A DNA stretch of 7,312 nt, from the NCBI GenBank assembly GCA_002687665.1, contig NZAX01000002.1, positions 1 to 7,312 on the forward strand. Reading direction: 5' to 3'. The notes under the pieces were generated by a model, which saw nothing but the letters and a program-made list of their open reading frames with translations, ran no database searches and was not told the origin of the DNA. A program made the position numbers and the translations under genes. The stretch comes from Flavobacteriaceae bacterium. Lineage in GTDB: Bacteria > Bacteroidota > Bacteroidia > Flavobacteriales > Flavobacteriaceae. This document shows, piece by piece, positions 6,518 through 7,312 of this stretch (position 1 is the first letter of the stretch; every line of letters starts with the position of its first letter).

Positions 6518-7312
6518 TTAACGGTTAAATGTCTCGTAGTAAAAAAACACTTCACCCATAATTTCTTTTGATCGATGGTAATTAACCATTTTGATCAGAA
6601 GAGTATCATTAATTCGATATCCCCCCCCCAAAGAAGTCAACACCCCTGCATAAACTCGTTTTTTTTCCTCCCGATTGACTTGAGTTTCCAACAAGTCAAC
6701 AATTTTTGAATAGTCTTCCAATTTGTAACGGTAAAATTGAGGGACAATAAAATCTGCATAGCCCCCTTTAATCCAATCCGGCCATGATTGTAGATACTCC
6801 TGTTCAGACCAGGGATAAATACTGGGGGCCCAGGAAACCATGGTTTCCGATCTTATCGCTTTTACTTTTTGGTAGACCTCTTTTCCATATTCACTCAATC
6901 TATCGGACCGCCATCGAATCCAACTTCCCTCTTTATGATCTATTGGGGGATCTGTATTGTACTCACTTTGGAAAAGCGATAGCGTGTAATCATCATAACC
7001 TCCTTCCGATGGCATAGCTGGAAGGCGATCATCTCCCTGAATACCATCTATATCATAATTTGTAACTACCTCTTCAATAAGCTCCAATAAAAATTTTTGT
7101 GGTCCAGGGTGAAGTGCATTCCACCACATAAAATTATTTTTTTTCAGGATTTTACCCTCCCGATCTCTTCCCAACCATTCAGGATATTTTTCTATCCACA
7201 CACTTTCTGGATCATCATAGGCGAATGAAAAACCAAACTCAAACCAAGCATGAACTTTTATCCCTTGTTTATGAGCCTGACTGATCAGATATTCTAAAGG
7301 ATCAAAGTGGGA
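6518..7312 (-). CDS. GHL10-type glycoside-hydrolase-like protein (5' partial)
   Basis: The frame is open to the right edge, so the N-terminus is missing; 264 residues are visible. No start lies inside the window: the GTG at 7199-7201 is internal, because the coding pattern continues upstream with FDPLEYLISQAHKQGIKVHAWFEFG-type sequence, a hallmark of the GHL10 (former DUF187) TIM barrel. Further family signatures are WWNALHPGPQKFLLELIEE (about 62-80), the acidic strand end YDIDGIQGDDRL (Asp87, Asp89, Asp94, Asp95), VSWAPSIYPW and YADFIVPQFYRY. GHL10 proteins act on cell-envelope glycans; Escherichia coli DigH (YddW), which cleaves denuded peptidoglycan strands, belongs here. The substrate of this protein is not known. 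A run of nine G lies in LGGGYRI, 33 residues before the end. Three sampled 60-base lines are 37-50% G+C, against 25-42% in four lines of the + strand operon. Confidence 0.87.
   Translation of the reverse strand, partial: SHFDPLEYLISQAHKQGIKVHAWFEFGFSFAYDDPESVWIEKYPEWLGRDREGKILKKNNFMWWNALHPGPQKFLLELIEEVVTNYDIDGIQGDDRLPAMPSEGGYDDYTLSLFQSEYNTDPPIDHKEGSWIRWRSDRLSEYGKEVYQKVKAIRSETMVSWAPSIYPWSEQEYLQSWPDWIKGGYADFIVPQFYRYKLEDYSKIVDLLETQVNREEKKRVYAGVLTSLGGGYRINDTLLIKMVNYHRSKEIMGEVFFYYETFNR
6621..6629 (-). repeat. G9 homopolymer inside the GHL10-like gene
   Basis: Nine consecutive C on the + strand (nine G in the coding sense) encode the Gly-Gly-Gly of SLGGGYRI at visible residues 229-231. A gain or loss of one base would change the last 33 residues. 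Such a run is unusual in this AT-rich setting, and it is also a common place for length errors in sequencing. Confidence 0.95.

Noticed and set aside
6784..7017. Open frame of 77 codons on the + strand
   Set aside because: It lies antisense to the GHL10-like coding sequence, whose family motifs are clear.
1..7312. tRNA, rRNA, CRISPR array, insertion sequence or phage attachment site
   Set aside because: No cloverleaf-like segments, regular spaced repeats, transposase motifs or terminal inverted repeats were seen on either strand.

Overview
The window looks like a piece of a Bacteroidota chromosome, probably a marine flavobacterium-like organism. The DNA is AT-rich, and the genes start without strong Shine-Dalgarno sequences. 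Nearly every protein whose N-terminus is visible carries an export signal. One lipoprotein has a Ser/Asp/Asn-rich stretch just after its lipid cysteine, and one possible promoter matches the Bacteroidota -7 consensus TAnnTTTG. The taxonomic call is inference; no rRNA or marker gene is present.

Positions 1-4677 (+ strand) hold four tightly spaced genes, with gaps of 8, 21 and 10 bases, that read as one operon whose promoter lies before the window. They are: (i) the C-terminal part of a glucose/sorbosone-dehydrogenase-type oxidoreductase with a fused c-type cytochrome domain; (ii) an exported amidohydrolase of the amidohydrolase/deacetylase group (COG3964-like); (iii) a SelA-like PLP-dependent enzyme with a twin-arginine-type leader; (iv) a second exported amidohydrolase, paralogous to the first. 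Pairing a COG3964 amidohydrolase with a SelA-like PLP enzyme is a known arrangement. Having the whole set exported, with an electron-transferring sugar dehydrogenase in front, suggests a cell-envelope catabolic route: oxidise, deacylate, then eliminate or deaminate. The substrate cannot be read from the sequence; an N-acylated amino-sugar acid is one hypothesis.

Positions 4733-7312 hold three genes on the - strand, converging on the operon. They are: an interrupted lipoprotein gene (a single in-frame TAA, then 47 further codons in the same frame); a small outer-membrane beta-barrel protein; and, after a 358-base AT-rich gap, the C-terminal part of a GHL10-type glycoside-hydrolase-like protein that runs off the right edge. 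The last has a run of nine G near its 3' end and somewhat higher G+C than the operon. Nothing links these three genes functionally to the operon except proximity.
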